Positions 6,580 through 7,116 of a stretch of 7,116 nucleotides of DNA are shown piece by piece. Origin of the DNA: Zoogloeaceae bacterium (GTDB taxonomy: Bacteria > Pseudomonadota > Gammaproteobacteria > Burkholderiales > Rhodocyclaceae); contig JAITDH010000237.1 in NCBI GenBank assembly GCA_031282665.1, forward strand, positions 1-7,116, given 5' to 3'. The notes beneath the pieces are model-generated. The model was not told the DNA's origin and made no database searches. It was given only the letters and a program-made list of their open reading frames with translations. The translations under genes were made by a program, and so were the position numbers. How positions within the stretch are numbered: the first letter of the stretch is position 1; each line of letters opens with the position of its first letter.

Positions 6580-6714
6580 GTAGGTTGGATAAGCCGAAGG
6601 CGCAATCCGACATTCGTCCATCACCGGCGCGAAGCGCCGCTGTTTTTTGATTTGCGATGCTGCGCATCGTGGGGGTTGGAATGTCGGATTGCGCCTTCGG
6701 CTTATCCAACCTAC
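6580..6714 (-). repeat. MITE-like palindromic repeat, copy B
   Basis: This 135-bp element has perfect 36-bp inverted arms (6580-6615 and 6679-6714), each beginning GTAGGTTGGATAAGCCGAAG when read inward. Between them are two hairpins, CGGCGC-GAA-GCGCCG (6625-6639) and CGATGC-TGC-GCATCG (6655-6669), so a single strand could fold into a long stem with two side hairpins. Its order of parts is the reverse complement of copy A, so the two copies form an inverted pair around the glycosyltransferase gene. It sits in the 297-bp divergent intergenic region, 59 bp before the glycosyltransferase start and 16 bp before the flagellin promoter. No transposase is encoded and no clear target duplication is visible. 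The intact arms suggest a younger copy than A, or one under selection. Confidence 0.92.
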
Positions 6715-6730
6715 GCCCTGTCCTCCTGTT

Positions 6731-6746
6731 TGGCACGCTAAATGCT
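6731..6746 (+). promoter_or_regulatory. Sigma-54 (RpoN) type promoter for flagellin
   Basis: TGGCACGCTAAATGCT matches the -24/-12 consensus TGGCAC-N5-TTGCW. The invariant GG (6732-6733) and GC (6744-6745) are separated by the required 10 bp. Transcription would begin near 6757, giving a leader of about 60 nt before the flagellin ATG. No good sigma-28 pair (TAAA-N15-GCCGATAA) is visible upstream of fliC. Sigma-54 promoters need an AAA+ activator such as FleQ or FlrC; its binding site is not recognised here. Confidence 0.72.
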
Positions 6747-6762
6747 TTTCCCTGCACAAACG

Positions 6763-6785
6763 CTGCCGGGAAAGGGTTCCGGCGG
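6763..6785 (+). other. Stem-loop in the flagellin mRNA leader
   Basis: GCCGG (6765-6769) pairs with CCGGC (6779-6783). The stem can be lengthened by a T-G wobble and a C-G pair outside and two A-T pairs inside across a bulged G. It lies between the predicted transcription start and the ribosome binding site and could stabilise the mRNA or be a regulator target. Its function is unknown. Confidence 0.35.
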
Positions 6786-6805
6786 ATTGCTGAATCGTTT
6801 TCTCC

Positions 6806-6811
6806 GAGGGG
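6806..6811 (+). promoter_or_regulatory. Ribosome binding site for flagellin
   Basis: GAGGGG lies 6 nt before the ATG at 6818. It is a strong Shine-Dalgarno, in keeping with a highly expressed flagellin. A nearby ATG at 6813 is out of frame and too close to this site. Confidence 0.75.
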
Positions 6812-6817
6812 AATGAA

Positions 6818-7116
6818 ATGCCACAAATCATCAACACCAATATTCCATCCATGAACGCGCAGCGGAATCTGGACACCTCCCAAAGCTCGTTGCGGACATC
6901 CCTGCAACGGCTTTCTTCCGGTCTGCGGGTCAACAGTTCCAAGGACGACGCCGCGGGCTTGGCGATCGCGGAAAAAATGAATTCCCAGGCGCGCGGCATG
7001 TCGGTTGCCATCCGCAACGCCAACGACGCCATTTCCGCCTCGCAGACGGCGGAAGCGGGGATGAACGTCATCACCCAGCACCTGCAACGGATGCGCGACC
7101 TGGCCGTGCAGGCCGC
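6818..7116 (+). CDS. fliC: Flagellin (partial, N-terminal 99 codons)
   Basis: Flagellin is exported by the flagellar type III system and polymerises into the filament. The window ends after 99 codons plus 2 bases, so only the N-terminal D0 and early D1 regions are visible. The sequence begins [18 protein letters not shown] and has [26 protein letters not shown] (29-54), RNANDAIS (66-73) and [10 protein letters not shown] (89-98). The last of these is the conserved D1 helix known in Salmonella FliC as the TLR5 contact. There is no cleaved signal peptide, as expected for this export route. The start is set by the family N-terminus and the strong ribosome binding site. A sigma-54 type promoter lies about 70 bp upstream. 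The gene is divergent from the TPR-GT41 gene, which may glycosylate surface Ser/Thr residues in the D2/D3 region beyond this window. Confidence 0.97.
   Translation, partial: MPQIINTNIPSMNAQRNLDTSQSSLRTSLQRLSSGLRVNSSKDDAAGLAIAEKMNSQARGMSVAIRNANDAISASQTAEAGMNVITQHLQRMRDLAVQA

Noticed and set aside
3890..6583. 897-codon plus-strand open frame opposite the glycosyltransferase gene
   Set aside because: It is a GC-bias shadow of the TPR-GT41 gene. Its first codons translate repeat copy A, its protein has no recognisable domain, and the opposite strand has clear GT41 motifs.
3845..6714. CRISPR array or insertion sequence
   Set aside because: There are only two repeat copies, in opposite orientation and 2.6 kb apart, with no regular spacers and no transposase or Cas gene.
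6739..6770. Sigma-28 promoter for fliC
   Set aside because: TAAA is present at 6739-6742 but no GCCGATAA-like element lies 15 bp downstream. The nearest GCCGGGAA is about 22 bp away.
6657..6854. Small plus-strand frame upstream of fliC
   Set aside because: It consists of repeat copy B and the fliC promoter and leader read in a wrong frame. Similar peptides appear at copy A only because the repeats are related.

Overview
The window looks like a chromosomal segment of a flagellated Gram-negative proteobacterium, most likely a betaproteobacterium. The basis is family resemblance by eye: the flagellin N-terminus, the HscB and HPPK sequences, high GC and strong third-position GC bias. No 16S or other phylogenetic marker is present, so this is inference.

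Layout from left to right. Five genes lie on the minus strand, read from right to left: a TPR plus GT41-type glycosyltransferase (4028-6520), folK (3354-3833), a membrane diguanylate cyclase with a c-type haem motif in its sensor (1413-3272), a secreted M48 zinc peptidase (578-1411) and hscB (1-546, cut by the left edge just before its expected end). One gene lies on the plus strand: a flagellin, fliC (from 6818, cut by the right edge), transcribed divergently from the glycosyltransferase. Diguanylate cyclase, M48 and hscB are tightly packed (1 bp and 31 bp gaps) and probably form one transcript, possibly with folK (81 bp gap).

Two related palindromic, MITE-like repeats (copy A 3845-3985, copy B 6580-6714) lie in opposite orientation on either side of the glycosyltransferase gene. 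Each has outer inverted arms of about 36 bp enclosing two short GC-rich hairpins. Copy B is nearly perfect. Copy A is diverged and carries two 9-bp tandem duplications. Copy A ends 11 bp before the folK start. Copy B ends 16 bp before a good sigma-54 type promoter (6731-6746) for fliC.

Functionally, the right half looks like a flagellin and flagellin-modification module: a TPR-GT41 enzyme back to back with the flagellin it may glycosylate. The left half combines housekeeping functions (folate synthesis, Fe-S cluster assembly, envelope proteolysis) with a c-di-GMP signalling enzyme that probably senses redox or a gas ligand through periplasmic haem. The points most worth checking are the inverted repeats bracketing the glycosyltransferase, the haem plus cysteine-rich sensor of the diguanylate cyclase, and hscB preceded by a peptidase gene rather than iscA.
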